A stretch of 64,000 bases of DNA, taken from assembly GCA_017409215.1 (NCBI GenBank), contig JAFQTD010000023.1, positions 62,001 to 126,000 on the forward strand, written 5' to 3'. Below are positions 51,536 to 60,641 of this stretch, one piece after another. Each line of letters begins with the position of its first letter. Position 1 is the first letter of the stretch. The position numbers and the translations under genes were made by a program. Below the pieces are notes generated by a model. The model did no database searches. It had not been told where the DNA came from and saw only the letters and a list, made by a program, of their open reading frames with translations. The stretch comes from Alphaproteobacteria bacterium. GTDB taxonomy: Bacteria; Pseudomonadota; Alphaproteobacteria; Rs-D84.

Positions 51536-52798
51536 ATGGCGGAAAGGTTTTATCTTTGCATTGATTTAAAGAGTTTCTTTGCCTCGGTCGAAGCGGTTGA
51601 CCGTGGGCTGGACCCGTTTACAACAAACCTGGTGGTGGCGGACCCATCACGGGGGCGGGGTTCGGTCTGTCTGGCAATAACGCCGGCGATGAAGGCCCTG
51701 GGAATACGCAACCGATGCCGGGTCTTTGAAATCCCGCGTGGGGTCGAATACATCACCGCCATGCCCCGCATGAAAAAGTATATGGAGGTATCCGCCCAGA
51801 TTTACGGGATTTACCTGCGCTATATTTCACCCGAAGATATCCATCTCTATTCCATTGACGAATGCTTTATCGATATCACGCCTTACTTGAAAATGTATAA
51901 GCGTTCGCCCAAAGAAATTGCGATAATGCTGATGGATGCGGTGCAGGCCGAGACGGGCATATGCGCCACCGCCGGCATTGGCACGAACCTGTTCCTGGCT
52001 AAGGTTGCGCTGGATATCACGGCCAAGAAAGTCCCCGACCATATCGGATACCTGGATGCGGAATCGTTCCGGGAACAACTGTGGCATCATCGGCCAATAA
52101 CAGACATCTGGAACATCGGGGCGGGTATTGCACGGCGGCTTGAAAAGTACGGTGTTTATGACCTGTATGGGGTGACGCAGATGCCGGCCGAAACCCTGTA
52201 CAAAGAATTCGGCACAAATGCAGAATACCTGATTGACCATGCGAACGGCATCGAGCCGTGCACGATTGCCGACATTCATAATTATCAGGCGAAATCCCAT
52301 TCCCTGTCCAACGGCCAGATTCTGTTCGAAGATTATAACTTTGACGACGCACAGATTGTGATGCAGGAAATGGTTGATAATCTGGTCTTGGAATTGGTGG
52401 AAAAGAACCTGGTGGCGGATGAAATATCGCTGGCCGTGGGGTATTCACGTGATGTGCGACGCCCAACTGGGGGCAGTCGTAAATTGCCAGCGCACACATC
52501 GTCCTATAAATCATTGGAGGTGGAGTTTGTGCGCCTGTATCGGGAAACGACCGATAAACGCACGCCGATACATAAGTTGACGGTGGGGTTGGGGAACCTG
52601 GTCGATGCGGATACGGTGCATCTGCAACTGGATTTGTTTGCGGACACAAGGGCGGACGAACGCGAAAGCAAACTGCAACACGCACTGTTGGACATCAAGG
52701 GCAAATTTGGCAAGAACGCCGTCCTGCGTGGCATAAATTATCACGAGAAGTCCACTGGTCGCAAACGTAACACTTTGGTTGGGGGACACAATGGCTGA
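51536..52798 (+). CDS. Y-family DNA polymerase (UvrX/UmuC-like)
   Basis: 420 residues. YLCIDLKSFFASVEAVDRG, PSRGRGSVCLAITPAMKALG, LYSIDECFIDITPY (catalytic acidic pair), and ICATAGIGTNLFLAKVALDITAKK are typical of Y-family translesion polymerases. This form, followed by a YolD-like gene, is the Firmicutes (UvrX/YqjW) arrangement rather than the proteobacterial UmuDC. The segment is visibly more G+C-rich than both neighbours. It overlaps the YolD gene by 8 bases. Confidence 0.92.
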   Translation: MAERFYLCIDLKSFFASVEAVDRGLDPFTTNLVVADPSRGRGSVCLAITPAMKALGIRNRCRVFEIPRGVEYITAMPRMKKYMEVSAQIYGIYLRYISPEDIHLYSIDECFIDITPYLKMYKRSPKEIAIMLMDAVQAETGICATAGIGTNLFLAKVALDITAKKVPDHIGYLDAESFREQLWHHRPITDIWNIGAGIARRLEKYGVYDLYGVTQMPAETLYKEFGTNAEYLIDHANGIEPCTIADIHNYQAKSHSLSNGQILFEDYNFDDAQIVMQEMVDNLVLELVEKNLVADEISLAVGYSRDVRRPTGGSRKLPAHTSSYKSLEVEFVRLYRETTDKRTPIHKLTVGLGNLVDADTVHLQLDLFADTRADERESKLQHALLDIKGKFGKNAVLRGINYHEKSTGRKRNTLVGGHNG

Positions 52799-53120
52799 TA
52801 ATACCGCACGTGCAAAACAGTTTATGCCGTTCGCAGCCCTGCGTGGGTACTATGCGATGGTGCTAGCTAAAAATCGAGTGGTTGAGCCCCGTCGGGAATT
52901 GATTGGCGATGCCGCAGAACGACTGTCACGGAAACTTGCGCTGGTTAAAAAAGGCATGATGATAACGGTGCGATTTTACCGGACCGATGCCTATGACACT
53001 ATAACAGGTATGGTCACCCGCATAGACCCCGAATACCGATGCATCACCATAGTCAAAACCAAAATCCCCTTTGATGACATCACCGAAGTATCCAGCCCCG
53101 AAATCCCAGATGGGGAATAA
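52791..53120 (+). CDS. YolD-like protein
   Basis: 109 residues from ATG 52791, overlapping the polymerase stop. RAKQFMPFAALRGYYAMV is the typical YolD-like start, and the C-terminal beta-rich part (MMITVRFYRTDAYDTITGMVTRID...ITIVKTKIPFDDI) follows. In Firmicutes YolD accompanies a Y-family polymerase and may assist or regulate it. Same foreign-looking composition as the polymerase. Confidence 0.88.
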   Translation: MADNTARAKQFMPFAALRGYYAMVLAKNRVVEPRRELIGDAAERLSRKLALVKKGMMITVRFYRTDAYDTITGMVTRIDPEYRCITIVKTKIPFDDITEVSSPEIPDGE

Positions 53121-53174
53121 CCGCTGCATCCGCTAAAAAACATATGAGGGGTGCAATTAGAATATTGTTCCCTT

Positions 53175-53203
53175 GACTTTATAGCGTGTTTTGGCTACCT
53201 TTT
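53175..53203 (+). promoter_or_regulatory. promoter of the restriction-modification operon
   Basis: -35 TTGACT, a 17-base spacer, and -10 TACCTT, followed by GAAGGAAGG just before ATG 53225. Confidence 0.55.
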
Positions 53204-53224
53204 TGCAATAGAAGGAAGGTATGA

Positions 53225-55087
53225 ATGAGGTATTTGGGGTGCAAAACCAAATTATTGCGAGAAATAGCTGAGTTAATGCAAAAAAAGAAGCTGTTTAACG
53301 GAAATCGTACCTTTTTTGATGCGTTTAGTGGTACTGGTAGTGTGGGGGATTTTTTCAAAAGTCAATTTAAGATTATAGCAAATGATATTCAATACTACAG
53401 CTATGTTATGACCCAAGCGAAGTTGAATGCGTACGATTGTAAATTTGAGAAACTGGGCTGTGACCCTTTCGATTTTTTCAACACGACAAGAAAAATTACA
53501 AAAGGTTTTATATATAACAACTATTCGCCAGCAAAAAGTGATAGAATGTATTTTTCAGAATATAATGCTGGCAGAATTGATTTTATCAGACAAACCATAG
53601 AACAATGGTATTTATTGGGTAAAATTACAGAACACGAATATTACTACTTAATCGGCTGTTTGTTAGAATCTGTTTCAAAGGTGTCAAATGTCGCAGGTGT
53701 TTATGGTTCTTTCTTGAAAACGTGGGATCCAAGAGCTTTAAAGGATTTGGTTTTTATACCAGTCGAGCAAGATTCTGTACAAAGTTTATATGAGGCGGAA
53801 GTTTATAATAAACCATTAGAAAAACTGATAAATGATATAAGTGGTGATATATTATACTTAGATCCACCATACACAACGAATCAATATTCGGTGCAATACC
53901 ATTTGTTAGAAACAATAGCTAAATATGACGATCCTGTCATTAGTGGCAAGGGAGGTTTAAGAAATACTACTGTCACTTCGTCGGATTTTTCTAAAAAAGG
54001 GAATGCTGAGATTGCGTTTGAATATATAATAGCTAAAGCACAATTTAAACATATTTTGTTGAGCTACAGTTCTGATGGAATTATGTCAGAAAAGTTTATT
54101 GAAGCTGTTTTAAAACGTTACGGTAAACCAGAAACATTCGCAAAAGTGAAGATTGCGTATAAACAGTATAAAAATTATCAAACAGCAGATAAACCCAAAC
54201 ACGAGGAATATCTATTTTATATAGAAAAGAAAGATTGTTGTGAGACGACTTATGCTTCACCTTTGAATTACCAGGGTGGCAAATATGATTTAATTGATTT
54301 TATTAAAGCCCATTTACCAACTGAACCAATAGGTAATTTTATTGACTTGTTCGGAGGTGGCTATAATGTCGGTGTAAATATTGATGCAGACCAAATAGTC
54401 TATAACGATTTGAATACTAAAGTCAAAGAACTTATAGAAATGTTTAAGGTACAAAATACTGATGATTTGGTCAAATATATCACCAATACAATCAAAAAAT
54501 ATAAATTAGCACCGAAGCTGAAAGATGAATATATGGCTTTGCGTGATGCATATAATAAAACTAGTGCTGCGTTGCGAGACGTTAGAATGTTGTATGTGCT
54601 GATATTGTATGGTTTTAACCAACAAATACGATTCAACAGTAAATACGAATGTAACAATCCTGTTGGTCCAGCAGGTTTTAATGATTTAATGTTAGAAAAA
54701 TTGATAAGTTTTTGCAGAAGAATAAAAGAACAAAATGTTGTATTTCTTAGTAACGATTTTTCTGATATTTGGTCCTATGTAAAAGAGAATACTTTTGTGT
54801 ATTGTGACCCCCCGTATTTTATAACTTTGGGAAGTTATAATGATGGCAAAAGAGGTTTTGAAGGGTGGACCCAGACGCATGAAATGAAGTTATACCAATT
54901 CTTGGATGAGCTTGATAAACATGGTGTCAAGTTTATGCTTTCAAACGTTTTAACACATAAAGGCAAGACGAACACAATCTTGCAAAAATGGTTAAAAACA
55001 AATGATTACAAAATGTTTTCATATAATGGGGCTTGCAGGGGGGATAGAAAAGAGATTTTAATTACAAATTATGAGGTAGAACAATGA
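53225..55087 (+). CDS. fused double adenine-N6 methyltransferase (Dam/D12 class, M.FokI-like)
   Basis: 620 residues with two complete D12-class modules. Module 1: RYLGCKTKLL, FDAFSGTGSVGDFFK and ILYLDPPYTTNQY (about 222). Module 2 from about 345: LNYQGGKYDLIDFI, FIDLFGGGYNVG and FVYCDPPYFITLG (about 528). Two fused methylases of this class usually each modify one strand of an asymmetric site, as in type IIS systems. It is coupled by ATGA overlap to the HNH nuclease gene. The target sequence cannot be read from the protein. Confidence 0.92.
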   Translation: MRYLGCKTKLLREIAELMQKKKLFNGNRTFFDAFSGTGSVGDFFKSQFKIIANDIQYYSYVMTQAKLNAYDCKFEKLGCDPFDFFNTTRKITKGFIYNNYSPAKSDRMYFSEYNAGRIDFIRQTIEQWYLLGKITEHEYYYLIGCLLESVSKVSNVAGVYGSFLKTWDPRALKDLVFIPVEQDSVQSLYEAEVYNKPLEKLINDISGDILYLDPPYTTNQYSVQYHLLETIAKYDDPVISGKGGLRNTTVTSSDFSKKGNAEIAFEYIIAKAQFKHILLSYSSDGIMSEKFIEAVLKRYGKPETFAKVKIAYKQYKNYQTADKPKHEEYLFYIEKKDCCETTYASPLNYQGGKYDLIDFIKAHLPTEPIGNFIDLFGGGYNVGVNIDADQIVYNDLNTKVKELIEMFKVQNTDDLVKYITNTIKKYKLAPKLKDEYMALRDAYNKTSAALRDVRMLYVLILYGFNQQIRFNSKYECNNPVGPAGFNDLMLEKLISFCRRIKEQNVVFLSNDFSDIWSYVKENTFVYCDPPYFITLGSYNDGKRGFEGWTQTHEMKLYQFLDELDKHGVKFMLSNVLTHKGKTNTILQKWLKTNDYKMFSYNGACRGDRKEILITNYEVEQ

Positions 55088-56247
55088 TAACTGTAACAAT
55101 ACCGCAACAGCTTGTCAATTTGCCAGAAAACGAATTAACCGATATTGTAAATAGAATATACAATCGGGTGGATTATGAGAAAGAATATTTACAGGATAAT
55201 AGAGACGGTAGATACATTACCGTATCCAAAGATGACGAAATTCATTATGTTTGTATTTCAAGACCAGATAATAATGCAAGAAATGCGAGATTGATGCAAT
55301 TTGTCACGCCGACATATACAGCATGGTATGATGAGCCGAAAGTTAACAAATTTTTAGACATTTATCTTTCTAACCCGACAGATAGTGACAAGAATAATTA
55401 TTCTAAATTTTTTTATAGATGTTTTTTGACAATCGGTATAAACATTTTGAATATAGATCAATTGTTTTTGCCAGAATTGGTGCCATTTAATAACTATTTT
55501 GATTTAAAGCATTATAGAGAAAGAAATACTGGGCGTAATAGACATAATAGGGCGACGTATTTTTCAGAAGAAAAAGATCATATAGAATTGTTCGCTAAAA
55601 CATTTGGTGCTAATCAAATGGAGTCATTTATTCTGGCGTTGGTGTTACGTAAATTGTTACCAGATAAAACTTTAATACTGTTTCCTGTAGTAGACAATGA
55701 GGCAAGGGATATAGCTAGAAAACAGCGGGAGATTTTATTAGGTTCTGGGGTGGAGTTTGGCGAAATAATAAGTAATATCGACAATAGAAATATCCGCTTA
55801 GATTCAATAGGTCCAGAAAGAGATACACCAAAGTATCACTATAATTTATTGAAAAAATACGGAGACAAGAAATGTTTACTGTGTGGATGCGAGATGGAAC
55901 ATTTGATTATAGGGTCTCATATTGAAAGGGTAACTGACATAAAAAACAGTGTAGTTTATTCCGATGAGGAAAAAATCAGAAGAATAGTTGATGGCGAAAA
56001 TGGTTTTTGGTTATGCGCTAATCATGACAAGATGTTTGAATATGGCATAATTTATTTTAGAGATAAAAAATTGTGTTATAGAAACGGTCTGAGGGACGTA
56101 GATCGTGGTTTTATCAATTATTCAATGATGCAGGCAGATTATGTAGATGATATGCAAACGCCTTTCAAAATACCAGAATCGTTAGTTTCGCAACAGATGG
56201 AAGAGTACCTCTCGATACACAGACACAGAAATGGTGTTGAGGACTAA
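55084..56247 (+). CDS. HNH restriction endonuclease of the R-M system
   Basis: 387 residues. The C-terminal HNH site is clear: KCLLCGCEMEHLIIGSHIERVTDIKN ... DGENGFWLCANHDKMFEYGIIYF (about residues 266-328), with zinc CxxC and HNH-type His/Asn/His. The ~250-residue N-terminal part is probably target recognition. As the partner of the double methylase it should cut the unmethylated asymmetric site; this is inference from context. Confidence 0.88.
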   Translation: MITVTIPQQLVNLPENELTDIVNRIYNRVDYEKEYLQDNRDGRYITVSKDDEIHYVCISRPDNNARNARLMQFVTPTYTAWYDEPKVNKFLDIYLSNPTDSDKNNYSKFFYRCFLTIGINILNIDQLFLPELVPFNNYFDLKHYRERNTGRNRHNRATYFSEEKDHIELFAKTFGANQMESFILALVLRKLLPDKTLILFPVVDNEARDIARKQREILLGSGVEFGEIISNIDNRNIRLDSIGPERDTPKYHYNLLKKYGDKKCLLCGCEMEHLIIGSHIERVTDIKNSVVYSDEEKIRRIVDGENGFWLCANHDKMFEYGIIYFRDKKLCYRNGLRDVDRGFINYSMMQADYVDDMQTPFKIPESLVSQQMEEYLSIHRHRNGVED

Positions 56248-56255
56248 TTTTTTTG

Positions 56256-56382
56256 TTATTGAATTATTTTATTTTTCCACAATGCTGCCATTTGAAATAA
56301 TTTGCGCTGGATGCGGCGCAGTAGCCATGCCTGGCGAAAGGTAAGTTTGCCATTGTTTGTTTGCCGTATCGCCACTTATAGT
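56256..56382 (-). pseudogene. remnant of the small basic family seen at 9248-9457
   Basis: In one frame it reads AIRQTNNGKLTFRQAWLLRR, then IQRKLFQMAALWKNKIIQ and stop, very close to the end of the 9248-9457 product. Upstream the frame is broken by a stop. Again it lies just after, and opposite to, a defence operon. Confidence 0.6.
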
Positions 56383-56480
56383 TTGTATAACGAATAACAG
56401 GCAACAATGTAGAGTACAATAAAATTTGTGTTATGGTTTGTTTTATACAGGAACAGGTTTTTTATAACAAAACAATAAAA

Positions 56481-56501
56481 ATCCCCTTGAATCAAGGGGT
56501 T
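56481..56501 (-). terminator. terminator of tRNA-Thr
   Basis: Minus strand: CCCCTTGATTCAAGGGG followed by ATTTTTATT. Confidence 0.75.
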
Positions 56502-56505
56502 ATTC

Positions 56506-56581
56506 TGGTGCCGGTTGTCGGACTTGAACCAACGACCTACTGATTACAAATCAGCCGCTCTACCAGCTGAGCTAAACCGGC
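56506..56581 (-). tRNA. tRNA-Thr (TGT), CCA encoded
   Basis: 76 bases fold as a full cloverleaf: acceptor GCCGGTT/AACCGGC, D-arm GCTC/GAGC, anticodon stem GCTGA/TCAGT with loop TTTGTAA (anticodon TGT), T-arm with GTTCAAG loop, discriminator A and encoded CCA. A -10 TATAAT with TTGCGT 16 bases upstream lies just before it on the minus strand. A 17-base copy of its 3' end is at 41776-41792. Confidence 0.95.
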
Positions 56582-56686
56582 AATGCCCCACAATTATACA
56601 TATATGAAAACTAAACGCAAGCAAAAAAATCATAATTTTATGACAAAAACCTTGCCTTTGAAAATATTTGGGGCAGAATATAGGTT

Positions 56687-57937
56687 ATGACAATGAAACT
56701 ACCTGAACTTTTGGCGCCGGCGGGTACGTTGGACGCCTTTAAAACTGCCATTCTATATGGTGCAGATGCTATTTATGCCGGACTTCCTGGGTTTTCGATG
56801 CGGGCGCGCGCAAAAATCAATACCGATGAAGTAAAGCAGGGTATTGAACTGGCGCATGCCGCAGGCAAAAAAGTTTATCTGGCGTTTAATTTATTTGCGC
56901 ACGACCACGAATACGCAAATATGCCACGTGTTGCCGATGTGATTAAATATTTGCAACCAGATGCGCTGATTGTATCGGACCCTGGGATTGTTATGTGGGT
57001 GCGCGAGAATTTCCCAGATATGCCAATACACATATCGACCCAGGCAAATATTTGTTCTGCAAAAACGGTAAAGTTCTGGCAAAATGCTGGTGCAAAACTG
57101 TGTGTTTTGGCGCGTGAAGTATCACACAGTGAATTTAAAAACATTCGCGAAAGTTGCCCAGATATCGGTCTGGAAATATTTGTTCATGGTGCGATGTGTA
57201 TGTCTTATTCGGGGCGTTGCTTGTTGTCTAATTTTATAACTGGTCGTCCTGCAAATCGTGGTGCGTGTGCGCAGTTGTGTCGTTGGAAATACGACGTAAT
57301 CCTGCGCGAGCATGATACAGGTGTTGAAATGCCAATTGACGAAGACGAACGTGGCGCATATATTATGAATTCCAAGGATTTGTGTTTAATGCCGCGTCTG
57401 GCAGAAGTGATTGAATCCAGTCCGGACAGTCTAAAAATCGAAGGACGCAATCGCAGTGAATACTATGTCGGCAGTGTGGTTCATGCATATCGTTGCGCGC
57501 TGGATGCGTATGCGCATGACCCTGAAAATTTTGACCCCGCGCCATTTATGGACGATTTGAATCGGCTGGAATCACGTGGTTATACAACGGCATTTTTTGA
57601 TGGGCCTGTACCACCATCGGCGCATAACTATGAAACGACGCGCAGTACATCTGATTATCATGCGGCGGGTGTTATAACAGCTGTATCTGATGATGATATT
57701 ACATTTGAATTGCGTAATGAAACGCGCGCAGGGGACACGATAACTTTTATTCTGCCTGGGACGATGTCGCGTGTTTCTGTGGTGTTGACTGAATTAATCA
57801 ATGCCAAGAACGGTGAAAAATTGGACAAGATGGCGGCTGGTATGGGCAACAGTATTGTAATACCGCGCGCATGGTTGGGTGATGCGCATGCAGAAAAATT
57901 TGTTCCCTATGTTTTAGCCTACAAGAAAAAGAGATAA
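56687..57937 (+). CDS. peptidase U32 family protein (TrhP/YegQ-like)
   Basis: 416 residues. ELLAPAGTLDAFKTAILYGADAIYAG, HISTQANICSAKTVKFW, FVHGAMCMSYSGRCLLSNFITGRPANRGACAQLCRWKYDV (the conserved cysteine-rich core) and SLKIEGRNRSEYYVGSVV are typical. In proteobacteria this branch hydroxylates uridine in tRNA (TrhP) or acts in RNA/ubiquinone hydroxylation; which applies is not certain. ATG 56693 is an alternative start. It looks like a housekeeping gene. Confidence 0.85.
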   Translation: MTMKLPELLAPAGTLDAFKTAILYGADAIYAGLPGFSMRARAKINTDEVKQGIELAHAAGKKVYLAFNLFAHDHEYANMPRVADVIKYLQPDALIVSDPGIVMWVRENFPDMPIHISTQANICSAKTVKFWQNAGAKLCVLAREVSHSEFKNIRESCPDIGLEIFVHGAMCMSYSGRCLLSNFITGRPANRGACAQLCRWKYDVILREHDTGVEMPIDEDERGAYIMNSKDLCLMPRLAEVIESSPDSLKIEGRNRSEYYVGSVVHAYRCALDAYAHDPENFDPAPFMDDLNRLESRGYTTAFFDGPVPPSAHNYETTRSTSDYHAAGVITAVSDDDITFELRNETRAGDTITFILPGTMSRVSVVLTELINAKNGEKLDKMAAGMGNSIVIPRAWLGDAHAEKFVPYVLAYKKKR

Positions 57938-57940
57938 TAA

Positions 57941-57970
57941 AACAGCCTGCGAAAACAGCAGGCATTTTTT
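57941..57970. terminator. bidirectional terminator between convergent genes
   Basis: AGCCTGC-GAAAACA-GCAGGCATTTTTT hairpin. Confidence 0.75.
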
Positions 57971-58985
57971 ATCGTGAAAGTGATTTTATAATCGCATTAA
58001 TTTCGCATAAACTAAGATTTTTTTCTTGTTTAAATGTCGGTGTTTCTATCAAAGGCTTGTTTACCTTTTCAAAGACGTGTTTCTGCAGTTCGTAAACGCG
58101 CCTGTGACTGTTTTGTAATTGTGATTCAGGTTGCAGTTTTGGCATCAGATTTATTTTATCGGTTGGATTTATGTATTTTATTTCATTATTGTGCTTTTGG
58201 ATAAAAATCCCGCCGACACCTGCATCATAGTCATAGCTGTGATTGTGTACATACGGTGTGTCACAATACAGCGTGGACTTGTATTCTTTGAATATAGGTT
58301 GATAAACAACAGTTTTATTAAGTCCATCAAGATTCATAATTACTGGATGTGTGGTTTTATTTCGTCCGGGCAAAACATCGGCGATGAGTTTTTTTTGTTC
58401 TGTTTTACTGATTGCGTGTATATGCGGGAACCCCAGTTTTCCATCAATGATACCTGTTGCAGATGCGTTTGTTATCAAGACATTATGCATCCACAGTTGA
58501 AAGACATTTGGTGAATATATAAACATTTGTGTGTCGATACCCGTCAACCCCAGTCCTTTGCTGGTAATATCAAATCGTTCAATAATCAGCATACGGTCTT
58601 TCAAGGCAATACGATCATTGATATAGTAATTTGGGTCAATTTCATCCAGTCGCTTGCTAAGCATTAATTCGCCCAGCCAAATTCCAGTACGCAACTTATC
58701 GAACCAGTCCATCAAGATACTGACCTGTATACCTGTGACAGGTTTTGAATCCATCAGATTTTCGATGACTAATTTTGCCTGTGCTTCCAAATCAGCGTCT
58801 TCGCTGTTGCATTCGGTACAGGCAGGAAACGTCAGACCCGAAAAGGGGATTTTTGCATCTGTCACCCATCCCAGATTACAAACAGATTTATACCTGCCCA
58901 GATATTTACTTAACCATTGTGGTATGACGTGTTCCTTATTTTTCTTTTCTGGTACGCCACCACAGAAAACGCATTTTTGTGCCAT
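57969..58985 (-). CDS. HNH-like zinc protein
   Basis: 338 residues. The N-terminus holds CVFCGGVPEKKNKEHVIPQWL (CxxC and EH) and FPACTECNSEDADLE (CxxCN), the layout of HNH nucleases with a zinc knuckle. The remaining ~270 residues are unassigned. Short-range context (R-M system 2 kb away) makes a defence role possible but unproven. It is the end of the minus-strand run in this part. Confidence 0.65.
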   Translation of the reverse strand: MAQKCVFCGGVPEKKNKEHVIPQWLSKYLGRYKSVCNLGWVTDAKIPFSGLTFPACTECNSEDADLEAQAKLVIENLMDSKPVTGIQVSILMDWFDKLRTGIWLGELMLSKRLDEIDPNYYINDRIALKDRMLIIERFDITSKGLGLTGIDTQMFIYSPNVFQLWMHNVLITNASATGIIDGKLGFPHIHAISKTEQKKLIADVLPGRNKTTHPVIMNLDGLNKTVVYQPIFKEYKSTLYCDTPYVHNHSYDYDAGVGGIFIQKHNNEIKYINPTDKINLMPKLQPESQLQNSHRRVYELQKHVFEKVNKPLIETPTFKQEKNLSLCEINAIIKSLSR

Positions 58986-59228
58986 AAAAACCCCTGTGTT
59001 AATATATATGCATATATTATAGTTGACAAAAATAAATTCTCAACAACAAAATATATTTCAATATAGGAATTTTTGTGCTAAAATATACTGAAATCAAAGG
59101 GTGGCTATTATGGCGAAAAGTATGTATGAAATTATAAAAAAAGCAAAACGATGAACACTTTGCCAAAGCAATATGAAACTATAACAATGGAAATGATATA
59201 AAACAAGTCCCCAACTGGGGACTTTTTT
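58986..59228 (+). pseudogene. decayed start of a paralogue of the 59229 gene, with terminator
   Basis: From ATG 59110, MAKSMYEIIKKAK, then after a frameshift DEHFAKAI, a stop, and NYNNGNDIKQVP, match the beginning of the 59229-60635 product (MYNIIKKQNGERFAQTIRNFHSGIFDVPN) but on the opposite strand. A hairpin AAGTCCCC-AACT-GGGGACTT with a T run follows at 59200-59228. The rest of the interval shows nothing. Confidence 0.55.
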
Positions 59229-60635
59229 TTATCGTATCTTTATATTTTTATATTGCGCTATCAGTTTTTTTGCAGAATTAAACGTTTGTTCGTCCATCAA
59301 GATTTGTCCATCCGGATTAAGTTTTATTTTACTAATTCCGCTCAAATTTGTATGATTAATGTTCAATGTTTCTACACTGGATAAATCCAGTTCGCCAACC
59401 ATTCCGATTACGTATGAAATTTTTATACTTTTTGCATTTTTATTAAAAACAACATTTGGATTTCTTAACATATTGCTGACAGACAGGTCTAAATTTTGCA
59501 CGCCTGAAAAGTCAAGATAACCATTTGCATAATTGTTCGAAAAAAAGTTTAATTTAGCGATATTTCGAAGTGTTATTCCTGAAACGTTTTTCAAATTGCA
59601 TGAGCAAATATACATCTGTTGAACATCACAAAAGCGCAAATCACCCATCAGATGACCAAGGTTATCTAAACAAACAGAACCTACCCCCGACACATTTGCC
59701 CAGCAAATTTCACCATCTAATACCCTGCATACTGGTTGCTTATTAATATGCAATGTTCTACTGTTATCAGGATTTTTTATCAGGTTTAATTTACCTTGTT
59801 TTAATTTTGTGTCCAGCGATATAATGCTGTTGTTATTTGCGATATTTTCTATTTTACGTTCTTTTAAATCCAGAACAGACCCACCCCCCAACATTAATTG
59901 ATAATCAGGATTAACAGGGGTGATTTTTCCGTCTTTTATATAAAAATTTGGTGCGATATAAACATTGTTAAATTCCTTTGTAAATTTGCAAATTTGATTT
60001 CCAATCAACACAAATCCATCAGGCAGGTGACGCCACGCGCCAGAAAAGTCGACGTTAAAATAGTGTGATATCGCATCAGACAACCCCATAATTATATTAT
60101 CTGGATTAGAATTAAATGTGTTATCAGGGTTTTCAACCGTATGATTATATCTGTTTTTTATGCTGATAAAGCCACCGGTTTTTAGGACTTGAATCGATAA
60201 TACGGATGTGCCATATTTGTCTTCACGTTGTGGTTTTTTGAAATCGTCGCGTTTAATCTGGTTTACGTCCTTGCGTACCGCATTGATGATATAATAATTT
60301 TTAAATTTGTCTGGGTCATCAAAGGTACATAATTTTTCTGTTGGTGCAAAATATTTTTCTATTGCATTTTGTTTTTCCAGTGTGTCGGCAATATACGCAT
60401 CATAGCCCGCCTTGTCCAGTAATCTAATCGGGTCTTGGTGCACATCTTGTTTAATCGTTTTTGGGTTGTTCAAAGACACCAGATATTTCAATATTGGTTT
60501 TGCATCCAAACCTGCATATTGTACAATTCTATCGATGTTTGGAACATCGAATATTCCGCTATGGAAATTACGAATTGTTTGTGCAAATCGTTCTCCATTT
60601 TGTTTTTTGATAATATTGTACATATTTGCAGTCAT
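59229..60635 (-). CDS. large unknown protein, MYNIIKK family
   Basis: 468 residues, not a family I can name. It has an N-terminal ~100-residue region (MYNIIKKQNGERFAQTIRNFHSGIFDVPNIDRIVQYAG), a middle part with VRKDVNQIKRDDFKKP, and a C-terminal third of short repeated hydrophobic strands (ITLRNIAKLNFFSNN, LDFSGVQNLDLSVSN, VGELDLSSVETLNINHTNLSGISKIKL) that look like a leucine-rich or beta-solenoid repeat. No signal peptide. A remnant of a paralogue lies next to it. Confidence 0.65.
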   Translation of the reverse strand: MTANMYNIIKKQNGERFAQTIRNFHSGIFDVPNIDRIVQYAGLDAKPILKYLVSLNNPKTIKQDVHQDPIRLLDKAGYDAYIADTLEKQNAIEKYFAPTEKLCTFDDPDKFKNYYIINAVRKDVNQIKRDDFKKPQREDKYGTSVLSIQVLKTGGFISIKNRYNHTVENPDNTFNSNPDNIIMGLSDAISHYFNVDFSGAWRHLPDGFVLIGNQICKFTKEFNNVYIAPNFYIKDGKITPVNPDYQLMLGGGSVLDLKERKIENIANNNSIISLDTKLKQGKLNLIKNPDNSRTLHINKQPVCRVLDGEICWANVSGVGSVCLDNLGHLMGDLRFCDVQQMYICSCNLKNVSGITLRNIAKLNFFSNNYANGYLDFSGVQNLDLSVSNMLRNPNVVFNKNAKSIKISYVIGMVGELDLSSVETLNINHTNLSGISKIKLNPDGQILMDEQTFNSAKKLIAQYKNIKIR

Positions 60636-60641
60636 ATTTAT

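Noticed and set aside
59110-59205. Toxin-antitoxin-like pair of tiny ORFs overlapping by ATGA
   Set aside because: The sequence in three frames together matches the start of the neighbouring 59229 family, so it is a frameshifted remnant.
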